Below are positions 7,726 through 17,579 of a stretch of 64,000 bases of DNA, in pieces. Where the stretch lies: NCBI GenBank assembly GCA_964554015.1, contig CAZKMO010000001.1, forward strand, positions 1 through 64,000, in the 5' to 3' direction. The position numbers were made by a program, and so were the translations under genes. The notes under the pieces were generated by a model. The model ran no database searches. It was given only the letters and a program-made list of their open reading frames with translations, and was not told the DNA's origin. Every line of letters starts with the position of its first letter. Position 1 is the first letter of the stretch. The stretch comes from CAYUAG01 sp964554015. GTDB lineage: Bacteria > Zhuqueibacterota > QNDG01 > CAYUAG01.

Positions 7726-9993
7726 ATGAAGATTAAAACCCAAAACCTACCCCTCCCCATGTTGTTCATGCTTGTATTAACCATGGCACTTCCTGCCCGA
7801 ACTCAGTATAAACGGTATAGAATGAACATTCTAGAAAACGGAGGATTCGAATACACGGATTCAACTAGTGATGTACTTGGTGCTTACTGGTTGAATATAG
7901 GACGGGGAGATATTCCTGCTGTCCCTTCTGATCTTATCACAGATTTGGATGTATATGAAGGGCAATACGCCCTGTATCTAAACCGGGGGGATACAGTCTG
8001 GCAATACCTTCCGGGGGTGCAGGAGTATGCGGATTCCCTGGTCATCAGGGGAGCCCTGAAATTGATAAACACTACCTCCTCTGCTCGTCTGCATATGAAA
8101 TCTGCTGAGGGAAAAAAAGTGATCTACTGTTTCCAGTCCCATCCGGATCCGCCTCAGAATGATTCCCTGCATACCTATATCGGGATACCAACTCCAATCC
8201 AAACCTGGACCTCCTTCACCCTGCCTGCTGGTACGGACTTCTTTTCTGCTTTTGGAGAGAACGCTTCTCCCCGCTTTACTATCATTCTGGAAGGAGGTGC
8301 GGATTATTGTTTGTTCGATGCTTTGGAGATTACCACCGATTTTTACACTCTCTCTCCGGAACAGCTAAAGGAAGCTATTCTGAATGAAATGGAATGGACC
8401 TTTGATCTCTGGATTGAATATGGGCTGGATCGAGCGGGCCCTGAGAGTACTTCCTGTGTTTCTTATATCCACGATGCCCTCACCGGAGAAGAAGTACAAA
8501 CCCTTACCCTCTGCCCGGTATGGGCAAGTTATCCCCTAATGATAGAATATTTGAAATTCAGAGAAAATTCCCAATATCGACAATTGGTCATTGATCAGGC
8601 CAACCTCTTCTTGAAAACCATACATAGGACCTCCGGACTTATGCAGTACTGGGATCCTGTCCTGGACCAACCGGCCGGAGGTACGGCGCTTCTTCCCCTC
8701 TCCTATTTCTGGCAGGTATACGATCTTACCGGAGATACCACTTACAGTAAGGCAGCCATCAGTCTGACCGATTCCATTCTCTCCTGTGCCCAACGTGCCT
8801 GGCTTACAGAGTCCATTCAGCCAGGGTATTTACAATCCGGATTCAAAGTGGATGGCACCATTAATAACTTACATGAGAATCAATACCAGATCATGATACG
8901 CTGGTTTGACGTGGCCAAGATATTAGCTGAGACTTATGAAAGAGAGCCCCGACCCCAATACCTGGAAGCTATGGAAAACTGTGCTCAATTGTACATAACA
9001 CCCAGTACTATAGATTACGCTGATATCGATCCGGAAACCATAACCTTTGATCCCACCTGGTACAGCTGGATTAATCTCATTCCCGCCTTTGATGACTATT
9101 TTGGCTACGGAATCCAAGGATTGTGGAAAATCTGGGTAGCGGGTGGATTCACCCATGCCAATATTGAAGCCTATTTGAAAAAAGCATTTGCAGATATGGG
9201 TACCGTATGGCGGAAAGCAATGCTGGGTGGCGGCCGGGAAGCCGGGGATGAAACGCGTGGCTGGCTTCCCTTTTTCTGGATGTGGCAGCATGATCCAGAA
9301 GGTTATCAAGATCATCAGGAACTGCTGATAAGAAACGGTTATACCGTTATGAAAGGTGAATTCGGGGAGTATGGTTCCTGGATGGGTACTGGCTATGAAG
9401 ATTGGTCCCCCATTATAGGGCTTCCTGGTGAAGGTGCAACCACCGGTGCTTCCGGTACTGCCCTTATGGGTCTCTACCTGGCCTGGGAAGCATCCGGTCG
9501 AAATGAAGATCTTTATGCCGCTATGGTTACCCTGTTCCGAACCTCACAGTTGACCTACAAGTTTGATTATGGTTATATTCGAACTCCCACACCCGATCCA
9601 AATGGCCCCAATCTGGCTGGCGGGGAATTCCGCTATCTGAATGTCTGGTTCCTGATTCTGGAAGCTCTCGGTTTTACAGATCTAAAAAATCCAGATGCGA
9701 CACCCAGACTACCCCAGGGATTTAAACTGTATTTAAATTACCCCAATCCTTTTAATCCTGTCACCAGCATACGATATACTATACCCCACTCAGTTGAGGT
9801 AAAACTTACCATCTTCAACCTGTCCGGGCAAACAGTTAAAACCCTTCAAAATACATATCAAAATGCCGGAACTTATACCATCCAATGGAATGGTCGGAAT
9901 GATCAGGGATTACCCCTGGCCAGCGGGATGTACATTTGTAAAATCCAAGCTGGTGATTTCTCTAAAGTATTAAAACTTTTATTAATAAAATAG
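7726..9993 (+). CDS. large secreted protein, (alpha/alpha)-toroid-like, with sorting tail
   Basis: 755 residues. Signal peptide 1-26 (ends ALPARTQ). Residues about 35-205 look like a beta-sandwich carbohydrate-binding-type domain (ILENGGFEY...GQYALYLNRGDTVWQYL). Residues about 210-650 are rich in paired helices with aromatic/acidic loops (GLMQYWDP, FDPTWYSWIN, RGWLPFFWMW, GTGYEDWSPIIG), resembling six-hairpin glycosidases or polysaccharide lyases; I cannot assign a family. Residues about 680-755 are a YPNPFNP sorting tail (NYPNPFNPVTSIRYTIP, ending in KLLLIK). It is probably a surface or secreted polysaccharide-active protein, but this is inference from fold impressions and from the locus. 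Confidence 0.6.
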   Translation: MKIKTQNLPLPMLFMLVLTMALPARTQYKRYRMNILENGGFEYTDSTSDVLGAYWLNIGRGDIPAVPSDLITDLDVYEGQYALYLNRGDTVWQYLPGVQEYADSLVIRGALKLINTTSSARLHMKSAEGKKVIYCFQSHPDPPQNDSLHTYIGIPTPIQTWTSFTLPAGTDFFSAFGENASPRFTIILEGGADYCLFDALEITTDFYTLSPEQLKEAILNEMEWTFDLWIEYGLDRAGPESTSCVSYIHDALTGEEVQTLTLCPVWASYPLMIEYLKFRENSQYRQLVIDQANLFLKTIHRTSGLMQYWDPVLDQPAGGTALLPLSYFWQVYDLTGDTTYSKAAISLTDSILSCAQRAWLTESIQPGYLQSGFKVDGTINNLHENQYQIMIRWFDVAKILAETYEREPRPQYLEAMENCAQLYITPSTIDYADIDPETITFDPTWYSWINLIPAFDDYFGYGIQGLWKIWVAGGFTHANIEAYLKKAFADMGTVWRKAMLGGGREAGDETRGWLPFFWMWQHDPEGYQDHQELLIRNGYTVMKGEFGEYGSWMGTGYEDWSPIIGLPGEGATTGASGTALMGLYLAWEASGRNEDLYAAMVTLFRTSQLTYKFDYGYIRTPTPDPNGPNLAGGEFRYLNVWFLILEALGFTDLKNPDATPRLPQGFKLYLNYPNPFNPVTSIRYTIPHSVEVKLTIFNLSGQTVKTLQNTYQNAGTYTIQWNGRNDQGLPLASGMYICKIQAGDFSKVLKLLLIK

Positions 9994-10262
9994 TTATTCC
10001 TACTCCCAACAAAAAAATCACTACCGGATTTAATTGTCTTGTATATCTTAACCATTTAGGCATCACACTTAAAAAATGCTAAAATCTGCTAAAAAAATTG
10101 AGGTCCGAAAGTACAGTAACTCCTGTTACTGGTTGTAGAATGATTACAGTATTATCAAGTCCACTAAAATAGCTACATCCCTTGCTAAAGGAATAGAATT
10201 GCTCGTGAAGCTGCACACCGGATTAGAAAGCCCAGAACATACAAAAAATGGAGGTCCCCATC

Positions 10263-11231
10263 ATGATAAAAAAAATTAATATGTTTATGTCATTAGTTAT
10301 CCTATCCCTTACCTTTTTAAATATCGATGTAATAGCATCTGATTCAACCAAACAGGTATTAAATAAGCATTTTAACCTTGCCAGAGAGCGTTCCTTAGAA
10401 GAACAATATTTTTTAATGAAAACCAAATTTATTCATTATTCACCCGATGGAAAACGTATAAAAGTGGACATTTACAAATTAAAACTCCGGTGTATTCCTG
10501 AAAATCAATCTCCTAAAAACGGGTATCAATATATTTGCAATGATTTCTCGGTCCAGCTGGGTGAGGCAGCGCCAGTTACAATTCCTGCTCTTAGGGGATG
10601 GTCCTACTTATTCAAACCTACCAAGAGCGGACATGACGAAAAAGGGCAGGTATTAGGTATCGAGCATGACAAATTTGAACAGCTTACTGATAGTGAAGGG
10701 AAAATCCTTTCACCTGAGGTTACCTATTCTGTATACAATACCTTTATCGACTTTCATGCTTTTTGTGACGACTTTGCCCGACCAACCTTAGAGGGAAATG
10801 GAATTCAAAATTTAACAAGAATAGGTCAGAAAATAATACATGCCAGCGCCTACTCCGAACCCTCCATAAGTTTAGGCAATCAAATTGCAGAGGGCTCTAA
10901 GTTTAAGAATGGAGAAATTACCCTTGAATTTAAGGGCTTAAGTGTTATCAATGACAAACCCTGTACTCTGGTTGGATTCGATTCCGGTGAAAGCTCATTC
11001 CAGATGAAACTGCAACCCCTGCCTGGTATGAATGCCGAAGTTAGGGGCGGTTCACATTATAAAGGCGACATCTATATTGACCTTGAATCGAATTGGGTGA
11101 AGAGGGTTAAAATGGACGAATTGGTTGTTTCTGAAGTAACCTTACCTGATATGCAACAAAAAATAAGTTCTGTTACTGAAAGAAATTTGATAATCCAATC
11201 AGTCAGTGAACAGGAATTTCTTAACCAGTGA
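10263..11231 (+). CDS. exported hypothetical protein
   Basis: 322 residues from ATG 10263, chosen because GGAGG (10250-10254) lies eight bases upstream; an in-frame ATG at 10248 overlaps that SD. Residues 1-26 form a signal peptide (IKKINMFMSLVILSLTFL). The rest is predicted mostly beta (many alternating KLKLRC, VQLGEA, ITLEFKGLSV strands) and contains two to four cysteines. I do not recognise it. It stands alone, with 90 bases to the next gene. Confidence 0.55.
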   Translation: MIKKINMFMSLVILSLTFLNIDVIASDSTKQVLNKHFNLARERSLEEQYFLMKTKFIHYSPDGKRIKVDIYKLKLRCIPENQSPKNGYQYICNDFSVQLGEAAPVTIPALRGWSYLFKPTKSGHDEKGQVLGIEHDKFEQLTDSEGKILSPEVTYSVYNTFIDFHAFCDDFARPTLEGNGIQNLTRIGQKIIHASAYSEPSISLGNQIAEGSKFKNGEITLEFKGLSVINDKPCTLVGFDSGESSFQMKLQPLPGMNAEVRGGSHYKGDIYIDLESNWVKRVKMDELVVSEVTLPDMQQKISSVTERNLIIQSVSEQEFLNQ

Positions 11232-11321
11232 ATAAAAACAAAAAATTATAATTAAATTTATTGATTATAAAGTTTATTTTCTATACCTTTAACCCGATTA
11301 TATATATAAATTAAGAGAAAT

Positions 11322-12353
11322 ATGATTCAGAAAATATTTACCCAAAAAGTAAAAGATGCATATAAGGAAAAGCGAAGACTGGTGGCTCCTTTGATGGGAT
11401 TCCCCGGACTGCAGCTTTCCGGAAGCACGGTTAAACTCGCTCAACAAAATTTTGGTGAGCATTATAAAGCTCTGAGAATGCTGGTTAATAAATTCAAACC
11501 CGATATCATCTTTCCCCTCATGGATCTCTCGGTGGAAGCAAATGCTCTGGGACGATATACTATATTTCCTCAGGAAGATTCAGCCACTGTTATGAAGCAG
11601 AGTTTTAATATCGCTGAGTTAACCATGCAGAAACAGGTCAATATTGCCTATGATTCCAGACTCATGGGATATGTGGAAACCATGAAACTGATGAATATCG
11701 GTTTTTCCGAAGATGTGTTAAAGGGAGCCTATGTGACCGGCCCTTATTCCCTGGCTAGTTTAATCATGGGAGCTGATGATGCTGTTATGGCCACCATACT
11801 GGATCCTGAAAAATTAACCACTCTCTGTGAGTTCACCACCAAAAAAATTCAGGAATATGTAAGATTGCTTATAGGAGCAGGGGCACAGATAATCTGTATC
11901 CTGGAACCCAGTGCCGTAATGCTGGGACCGGACCAGTTTGAGCAATTTTCCTCACAATTTGTACATCACATAAACAATAGTGTTAAATATACCGAGGTTG
12001 CGACCATATATCATACCTGCGGAAATACCATGCATCTCATCGATAAAATGGTGGAAGCACAAGTTGATGCCATAAGTCTTGATTCTCCTGAAGCCGGGGT
12101 TGATCTTCCCCGGGTTGCCGAAAAAGTGAAAGGTGAAGTCATTATTATGGGTAATATTAATCCCAGTGGTAATATTTTCAAATCCAACCCCGAAACCGTT
12201 AAAAAGGATGTAAAGGAGCTGCTAAAGGTAATGGAACCATTTCCCAACTTTGTGCTGAGTACCGGCTGCGATCTGCCTCAGGAGACGCCTATTGAGAATA
12301 TTAATACTTTTATGGAGACAGGCAGGAATTATCAAATTAAAAAGCACAATTGA
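11322..12353 (+). CDS. MtaA/CmuA-type uroporphyrinogen decarboxylase family methyltransferase
   Basis: 343 residues of the UroD superfamily branch that moves methyl groups between corrinoid proteins and thiols (MtaA, MtbA, CmuA) rather than making haem. The zinc signature is visible: His231-x-Cys233 in YHTCGNT and Cys316 in STGCDLPQ. True UroD enzymes lack these. No corrinoid protein or methyltransferase 1 subunit lies nearby, so the methyl donor is unknown. SD is weak (AGAGAAA). It is likely soluble and anaerobic in function. Confidence 0.75.
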   Translation: MIQKIFTQKVKDAYKEKRRLVAPLMGFPGLQLSGSTVKLAQQNFGEHYKALRMLVNKFKPDIIFPLMDLSVEANALGRYTIFPQEDSATVMKQSFNIAELTMQKQVNIAYDSRLMGYVETMKLMNIGFSEDVLKGAYVTGPYSLASLIMGADDAVMATILDPEKLTTLCEFTTKKIQEYVRLLIGAGAQIICILEPSAVMLGPDQFEQFSSQFVHHINNSVKYTEVATIYHTCGNTMHLIDKMVEAQVDAISLDSPEAGVDLPRVAEKVKGEVIIMGNINPSGNIFKSNPETVKKDVKELLKVMEPFPNFVLSTGCDLPQETPIENINTFMETGRNYQIKKHN

Positions 12354-12696
12354 CTGAAGGTTCATTCTATATCAGATAGTCTAGGCTGAATAATGTACCT
12401 ATATTGATAGTAATACCAACACATTGATAAAATTGAACTTATATGACCTCCACCGCAATCTCTTCCTGAAAATTCATGTCTGTTTTTAAAATCATTTGAT
12501 TTACTTTAAAACGACCACCTCATTATAAACAAAAAATACCTGTCTTTTTATATAACCGGACCAATCTGCTTTCCATATTCTTGTTATTGCTAAACTCCAG
12601 AATTGATTTTAGCAGAAACCAGAAACAAAAAAAATACTTGATAATTCAATACGTATATATTAAATTAGAACTAATATTAACAACACAAATGTAAAA
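12354..12696. other. intergenic region without recognisable content
   Basis: 343 bases, AT-rich, several stops in all frames on both strands. A TTGATA followed by AT-rich sequence near 12637 could be part of a promoter for the next gene, but spacing to a -10 box is not convincing. I see no RNA gene or repeat. Confidence 0.4.
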
Positions 12697-13098
12697 ATGA
12701 ATAAAGAATATTACATGAAAACCGATAAATTGGCTGTTTGGCAACCAAAAGGGGTATTAGATACCAAAAAAATACTTGAATTCGTAACATTTTTAAATGA
12801 ACAAAGCCAACAGCATGATCCCCATTTTAACCGATTTGTTGATTTATGTCACATTTCTGGGGTTTCAGTTAGGTATGAGGATTTATATCCCATTGCAGAG
12901 CAGAGAAAAATATATTATAACTCAAATGTAAAACAAAAAGTCAAAATGGCCTTTTTAGTAAATAACCCCTTTACCTATGGTATGGCAAGAATGTATATGA
13001 TACTTACCTCCAATCCTCTGCTCAAAGTCAACATCTTGAAAAAAATGGAAGAAGTTGCTAATTTTCTTGAAGTCGATATCTCTTTATTAAATGCTTAA
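12697..13098 (+). CDS. STAS/SpoIIAA-like small protein
   Basis: 133 residues. The pattern of a short strand (KLAVWQPKGVLD), helix (TKKILEFVTFLNEQ), then RFVDLCHISGV, and a second helix region resembles the SpoIIAA-like family of anti-sigma-antagonist-fold proteins. The phosphorylatable Ser of classical antagonists is not clearly present. No anti-sigma or sigma gene is adjacent. No clear SD; Met7 (12715) is an alternative start. Assignment is by fold impression only. Confidence 0.45.
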   Translation: MNKEYYMKTDKLAVWQPKGVLDTKKILEFVTFLNEQSQQHDPHFNRFVDLCHISGVSVRYEDLYPIAEQRKIYYNSNVKQKVKMAFLVNNPFTYGMARMYMILTSNPLLKVNILKKMEEVANFLEVDISLLNA

Positions 13099-13242
13099 AT
13101 AATTTCTTGCTTTTCAGTTGATACAACTTACATAGTAATTAGTGATTAGCATTATTAAATATCCTATATAATATTATAATAATAATTCTTGATTTTTTAA
13201 AAAAATATTATTTAATACATAACATATTTAGGAGAAAAAGGG

Positions 13243-14058
13243 ATGAAACCAACCATTGCTGAACTGGAAAAAATCGCCAGGACACTTCGCCTTAATATTA
13301 TCACCATGATTGGGGTGGGTCAAAAAGGCCATCTAGGTGGATCCTGTTCCTTAGCTGAAATTGTAACCGCTCTCTATTTCTACAAAATGGATCATGATCC
13401 CCAAAATCCGCAATGGGAAGATCGGGACCGCTTTTTACTCAGTAAAGGACATGCAGCCCTGGTGCAATATGCCGCTCTGGCTGAATTCGGTTATTTCCCC
13501 AAAAAAGAAATAGAGAAGGTAAAGTGCCTGGATGCCATGCTGCAGGGACATCCGGACATGCAAACCACACCGGGCATCGAGGCTAATACAGGCTCCCTGG
13601 GGCAGGGATTATCTATAGCAGCGGGCATGGCTGCCGGTTTGCGCCTGGATGGAAAGAAAAGCAAAGTGTATTGTATCGTAGGTGATGGAGAAATCGCCGA
13701 AGGACAAATCTGGGAAGCGGCCCTGGCTGCCTCCTATTATCAGCTGGATAACCTGGTTGCTATTCTGGATAAAAATGGTTTACAGGCTACCGGCCCCATT
13801 AAGGACCGCTATGACACCAATCCTTTGGCAGAAAAATGGAAGGCATTTGGCTGGCATGTCACGGAAGTGGATGGGCATAAACTGCAGGAAATTATTAAGG
13901 CGCTTGATGATATGGATAAAATTAAGGGACAGCCGAAAATGATTATCGCCAGCACCGTGAAAGGCAGAGGGGTGGCATTTGCCGAACATGTGGCCGCCTT
14001 TCACAATGGTCAATTAACCGAGGAACAATTTGAGCAGGCATGTGCCGGATTGTTATAA
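13243..14058 (+). CDS. transketolase N-terminal (TPP-binding) subunit
   Basis: 271 residues, the pyrophosphate half of a split transketolase. GQKGHLGGSCS carries the substrate/TPP His, and GDGEIAEGQIWEA is the thiamin diphosphate/Mg motif; LSKGHAALVQYAALAEFG is also typical. It moves two-carbon ketol units together with the next gene's subunit. SD AGGAG. The genes 13243-18470 run in one direction with short gaps and appear to form a sugar-acid operon. Split transketolases next to dehydrogenases often serve special catabolic routes rather than the pentose phosphate pathway (known for sulfoquinovose and apionate-type clusters); that applies here only as inference. Confidence 0.9.
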   Translation: MKPTIAELEKIARTLRLNIITMIGVGQKGHLGGSCSLAEIVTALYFYKMDHDPQNPQWEDRDRFLLSKGHAALVQYAALAEFGYFPKKEIEKVKCLDAMLQGHPDMQTTPGIEANTGSLGQGLSIAAGMAAGLRLDGKKSKVYCIVGDGEIAEGQIWEAALAASYYQLDNLVAILDKNGLQATGPIKDRYDTNPLAEKWKAFGWHVTEVDGHKLQEIIKALDDMDKIKGQPKMIIASTVKGRGVAFAEHVAAFHNGQLTEEQFEQACAGLL

Positions 14059-14073
14059 TCAGGGAGAACCTAT

Positions 14074-15003
14074 ATGAATACACAAAATCCAAGACAGGTC
14101 TACGGAGAAACGCTGCTCGAACTGGGCAGAGAAAACAAAAACATCGTGGTTCTGGAAGCGGATCTGAGTAAATCAACCATGACCTGTTTGTTCGAAAAGG
14201 AATTCCCGGGACGCTTTTTTGAAATGGGTATCGGAGAGGCCAATATGACCTCATTTGCCGGAGGACTATCCTTAACCGGTAAAATCGCTTTTACCAATTC
14301 CTTCGCTGTTTTTGCTGCCGGACGTGCCTTTGATCAAATACGCCAAGGTGTGGGCATCCCCAAATTAAATGTAAAAATTGTAGGTTCCAGTGCCGGCCTT
14401 TCCGACTTCGGAGACGGATCCACCCATCAGTCTGTTGAAGATCTGGCCATTATGAGAGCTGTTCCCAATATGACTGTACTGGTACCCATGGATGGTATTG
14501 AAACCCGAAAAATGACCAGAGCCATTACTGAACATCAGGGTCCGGTATACATGCGTCTGAATCGTAACGAACTTCCGGATTTGTTTCCGGAAGACCAGGA
14601 ATTTAAAATCGGAGAGTCCTATTTAATCAGAGATGGAAACGATGTTGTTGTATTTGCCAATGGTATCATGGTATCAAAAGCGGTTAAGGTAGCAGAGACT
14701 TTGGAAAAAGATGATATTTCGGTCAGAGTGGTGAATGTAAGTTCCTTAAAACCAATCAATGAGGATGCCATCAAAGCTTTTGCCTCCGGGGTAAAAGGCA
14801 TTGTTACTGCTGAAGAACATTCCTTAATAGGTGGATTGGCTGATATAATTACCTATATTCTGCGGGGTAAAGGTATTAAGATTGAAACAATTGGTATAGA
14901 TGATAAATTCGGGACATCCGCTCATAATTATGATGAACTTTTGGAAAAATATGGATTAACCGAGAGGGATATCCTTTCAGCCATAGGAAAAATAATCACC
15001 TAA
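14074..15003 (+). CDS. transketolase C-terminal (pyrimidine-binding) subunit
   Basis: 309 residues, beginning 15 bases after the N-terminal subunit gene. It contains the pyrimidine-binding domain with the activating Glu in MGIGEANMTSFAGGL, the loop FGDGSTHQSVEDLA, and the C-terminal domain (VRVVNVSSLKPIN, AEEHSLIGGL). The two halves together equal a full transketolase except for shortened linkers. After it comes a 143-base AT-rich gap before the permease gene, which could hold a second promoter. Confidence 0.9.
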   Translation: MNTQNPRQVYGETLLELGRENKNIVVLEADLSKSTMTCLFEKEFPGRFFEMGIGEANMTSFAGGLSLTGKIAFTNSFAVFAAGRAFDQIRQGVGIPKLNVKIVGSSAGLSDFGDGSTHQSVEDLAIMRAVPNMTVLVPMDGIETRKMTRAITEHQGPVYMRLNRNELPDLFPEDQEFKIGESYLIRDGNDVVVFANGIMVSKAVKVAETLEKDDISVRVVNVSSLKPINEDAIKAFASGVKGIVTAEEHSLIGGLADIITYILRGKGIKIETIGIDDKFGTSAHNYDELLEKYGLTERDILSAIGKIIT

Positions 15004-15146
15004 CAAATATATACAAACGTACACAATTTTGATTTTTAATATTTGATATTTAATATTTTTAAACAAAACAACACTGTCCTTTATAGGTATACTATTTTTA
15101 TTGAAAAACAAGAGTATTATCTATAAAAAAACATAGGACGAATCTT

Positions 15147-16484
15147 ATGCTCTTAATCATTGTGTTATTATTATGCATAATTTTTATCATCACTTCCTCC
15201 ACAAAATTCAAACTGCATCCCTTCCTGGCTCTCTTGTTTGCCGCCCTGGGTTTTGGATTACTGACCGGTATGCCTCTACCCACAATTGTTCAATCCATTA
15301 ACAATGGATTTGGGGGTACCATAGGGTATATCGGTATTGTCATTATTGCCGGAACCATTATCGGTACTTTTCTGGAATTATCAGGGGGTGCTTTTACCCT
15401 GGCAGACCAGACCTTAAAATTAATCGGTGAGAAACAGGTGCCCCTGGCCATGGCTATTATCGGTTATTTTGTTTCCATACCAGTGTTTGCGGATTCCGGA
15501 TTTGTCATTCTTTCACCTCTGAATAAAGCCCTTTCCAAACGGGCCAATATTTCCCTGGCTGGATCAGCCATTGCCTTAAGTCTGGGACTGGTGGCCACTC
15601 ATTGTCTGGTCCCCCCTACTCCTGGTCCCATAGCTGCCGCAGGTATTCTAAAAGCAGATCTGGGATTAGTGATTTTATTAGGCCTGCCGGTCAGTATGTT
15701 GGCTTTAAGTGTAGGGTGGCTGTTTGCTGTTAAATTTGCGGCAAAAGTTCAGATCGATCCCAATCCCGAATTATCGGATAAAGAAATATCCCAAAAAATG
15801 AAAAAAGCGCCTTCGGCTCTGCAGGCAATGGGTCCCATCCTTATTCCCATACTATTGATTGTACTCAGATCGATTTCAGAATTTCCCACCAGACCTTTGG
15901 GGGAAGGTTTTATCAAAACCTTTTTTGGATTTATAGGAGAACCTGTTATTGCCTTACTTATCGGAGTATTATTGGCATTTGGATTACCAAAGAAATTAAA
16001 GAAAGAAATGCTGGCTGATTCCGGATGGGTGGGTAAAGGATTACGCAATGCCGCCATTATCATTATGATCACCGGTGCGGGCGGAGCCTTTGGAAAAGTA
16101 CTGCAAAATTCCGCTCTGGCCAATACCATAGGGAATACTTTATCAAATGCAAGTCTGGGATTACTGTTGCCCTTCATAATCGCCGCAACCATCAAGACGG
16201 CTCAGGGATCCTCAACCGTGGCTATCATTACCACGGCCTCCCTTCTTTCTCCCCTGTTGCCCTCTATGGGATTTACCACCGAATTAGCCAAAGCCTTGAT
16301 GGTGTTGTCAATCGGGGCCGGAGCCATGGTCACTTCCCATGCCAATGACAGCTTTTTCTGGGTGGTTACCCAGATGTCGCGCATGGACGTTAAAACCGGA
16401 TATAAACTTCAAAGCCTGGGAACTGGTATTTTGGGAGTCAGTGCTGCAGGGGTGATCTGGATCCTGGGTTTGATTTTCATTTAA
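15147..16484 (+). CDS. GntP family gluconate-type permease
   Basis: 445 residues with about 12 hydrophobic segments, an inner-membrane H+ symporter for gluconate or related sugar acids. Family hallmarks are LVPPTPGPIAAAG near residue 155, KTAQGSSTVAIITTA near 345, and SHANDSFFWVVTQ near 400. It lies between the split transketolase and two dehydrogenase genes. This suggests that a sugar acid is imported unphosphorylated and oxidised inside. The exact substrate cannot be read from sequence. Confidence 0.88.
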   Translation: MLLIIVLLLCIIFIITSSTKFKLHPFLALLFAALGFGLLTGMPLPTIVQSINNGFGGTIGYIGIVIIAGTIIGTFLELSGGAFTLADQTLKLIGEKQVPLAMAIIGYFVSIPVFADSGFVILSPLNKALSKRANISLAGSAIALSLGLVATHCLVPPTPGPIAAAGILKADLGLVILLGLPVSMLALSVGWLFAVKFAAKVQIDPNPELSDKEISQKMKKAPSALQAMGPILIPILLIVLRSISEFPTRPLGEGFIKTFFGFIGEPVIALLIGVLLAFGLPKKLKKEMLADSGWVGKGLRNAAIIIMITGAGGAFGKVLQNSALANTIGNTLSNASLGLLLPFIIAATIKTAQGSSTVAIITTASLLSPLLPSMGFTTELAKALMVLSIGAGAMVTSHANDSFFWVVTQMSRMDVKTGYKLQSLGTGILGVSAAGVIWILGLIFI

Positions 16485-16505
16485 TTAGGGGAAAGGAAAA
16501 CCGTA

Positions 16506-17552
16506 ATGGAAAAAATGAAGGCAGTAGTCAAATATGCTGATGCACCCGAAGCAACCGAAGTCAGGGAAGTACCTGTTCCGGAAATAGGGAAAACGGATGT
16601 CTTGGTTGAAGTTGCCTATATCGGTGTGTGCGGAACGGACCCGCATATGCATCATAATAAATCGGCATTTCAATTCCAGCGCCCCTTTATCCTGGGTCAT
16701 GAATTTGCCGGTACCATTGTCAAAACCGGCAATGAGGTAAGTAGTTTTTCCAAGGGAGACCGGGTCACCTCAGAAACCCATGCCGAATTTTGCGGTAAAT
16801 GCGCCCTCTGCAGATCGAACAACTATCATATCTGCCGAGAAAGAAAAGGATACGGATTTCATGTGGACGGGGCCTTTACCAAATTTGTTAAAGTGCCGGA
16901 AAGAATTTTACATCGTGTCCCTCCCTCAATTTCTCTAAAAGCAGCTTCCATTACCGAACCTTTCTGCGTGGCCTACAAGGCCCTGGTTTCCAACAGCAGA
17001 ATTATTCCCGGGGATTCGGTAGTGGTCATCGGTCCCGGACCCATTGGGATTTTATGTGTAAAAGTCGCCCAGTTTTGCGGGGCAAGTGAGATCATCGCCA
17101 TTGGAACCACAGGGGATGACAAACGACTCACCTTGGCCCGGGAATTCGGAGCAACCATTCTTATCAACAGTTCCAAAGAAGATCCCTTAAAAAAAATTCT
17201 TCCCCTGGGTGAGGGTTATGGAGCAGATCTCATTGTGGACACTGCCGGCAGTTCCGAGACTTTGCAGTTTTCTATGCAGGCTGTCCGCCCTGCCGGTCAA
17301 ATTACCAAAATTGGCTGGGGTACCAAACCAGTCGGATTCAGTCTGGATCCCCTCCTGGCTAAATCAGTCACTCTGCAGGGTCATTTCAGCCATACCTGGG
17401 ATGTATGGGAAAAATGTCTGACCTTGATGGGCAAGAACCTGATTGACCTGGAGAAACTCATCACCCATGAACTGCCCATCGACCAATTCGAAAAAGCCTT
17501 TGAATTAGTGGAAAGCAAAGAAGCAGTCAAAGTAGTGTTAAAACCTATGTAA
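16506..17552 (+). CDS. zinc-dependent medium-chain alcohol dehydrogenase
   Basis: 348 residues, NAD(P)-dependent polyol or sugar-acid dehydrogenase. Catalytic zinc ligands are in GVCGTDPHMH and GHEFAGTI; the structural zinc site is CGKCALCRSNNYHIC; the Rossmann motif is VVIGPGPIGIL. It resembles sorbitol, threonine and idonate 5-dehydrogenases. It begins 21 bases after gntP. In this setting it could oxidise an imported aldonate to a keto acid that the transketolase can cleave. Substrate is inferred from neighbours. Confidence 0.85.
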   Translation: MEKMKAVVKYADAPEATEVREVPVPEIGKTDVLVEVAYIGVCGTDPHMHHNKSAFQFQRPFILGHEFAGTIVKTGNEVSSFSKGDRVTSETHAEFCGKCALCRSNNYHICRERKGYGFHVDGAFTKFVKVPERILHRVPPSISLKAASITEPFCVAYKALVSNSRIIPGDSVVVIGPGPIGILCVKVAQFCGASEIIAIGTTGDDKRLTLAREFGATILINSSKEDPLKKILPLGEGYGADLIVDTAGSSETLQFSMQAVRPAGQITKIGWGTKPVGFSLDPLLAKSVTLQGHFSHTWDVWEKCLTLMGKNLIDLEKLITHELPIDQFEKAFELVESKEAVKVVLKPM

Positions 17553-17579
17553 ACCATTACATAGTAAGGAGAAAATATA

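Noticed and set aside
11322..12353. Haem-biosynthesis uroporphyrinogen decarboxylase
   Set aside because: The His-x-Cys...Cys zinc motif belongs to the MtaA/CmuA methyltransferase branch, and no haem genes are near.
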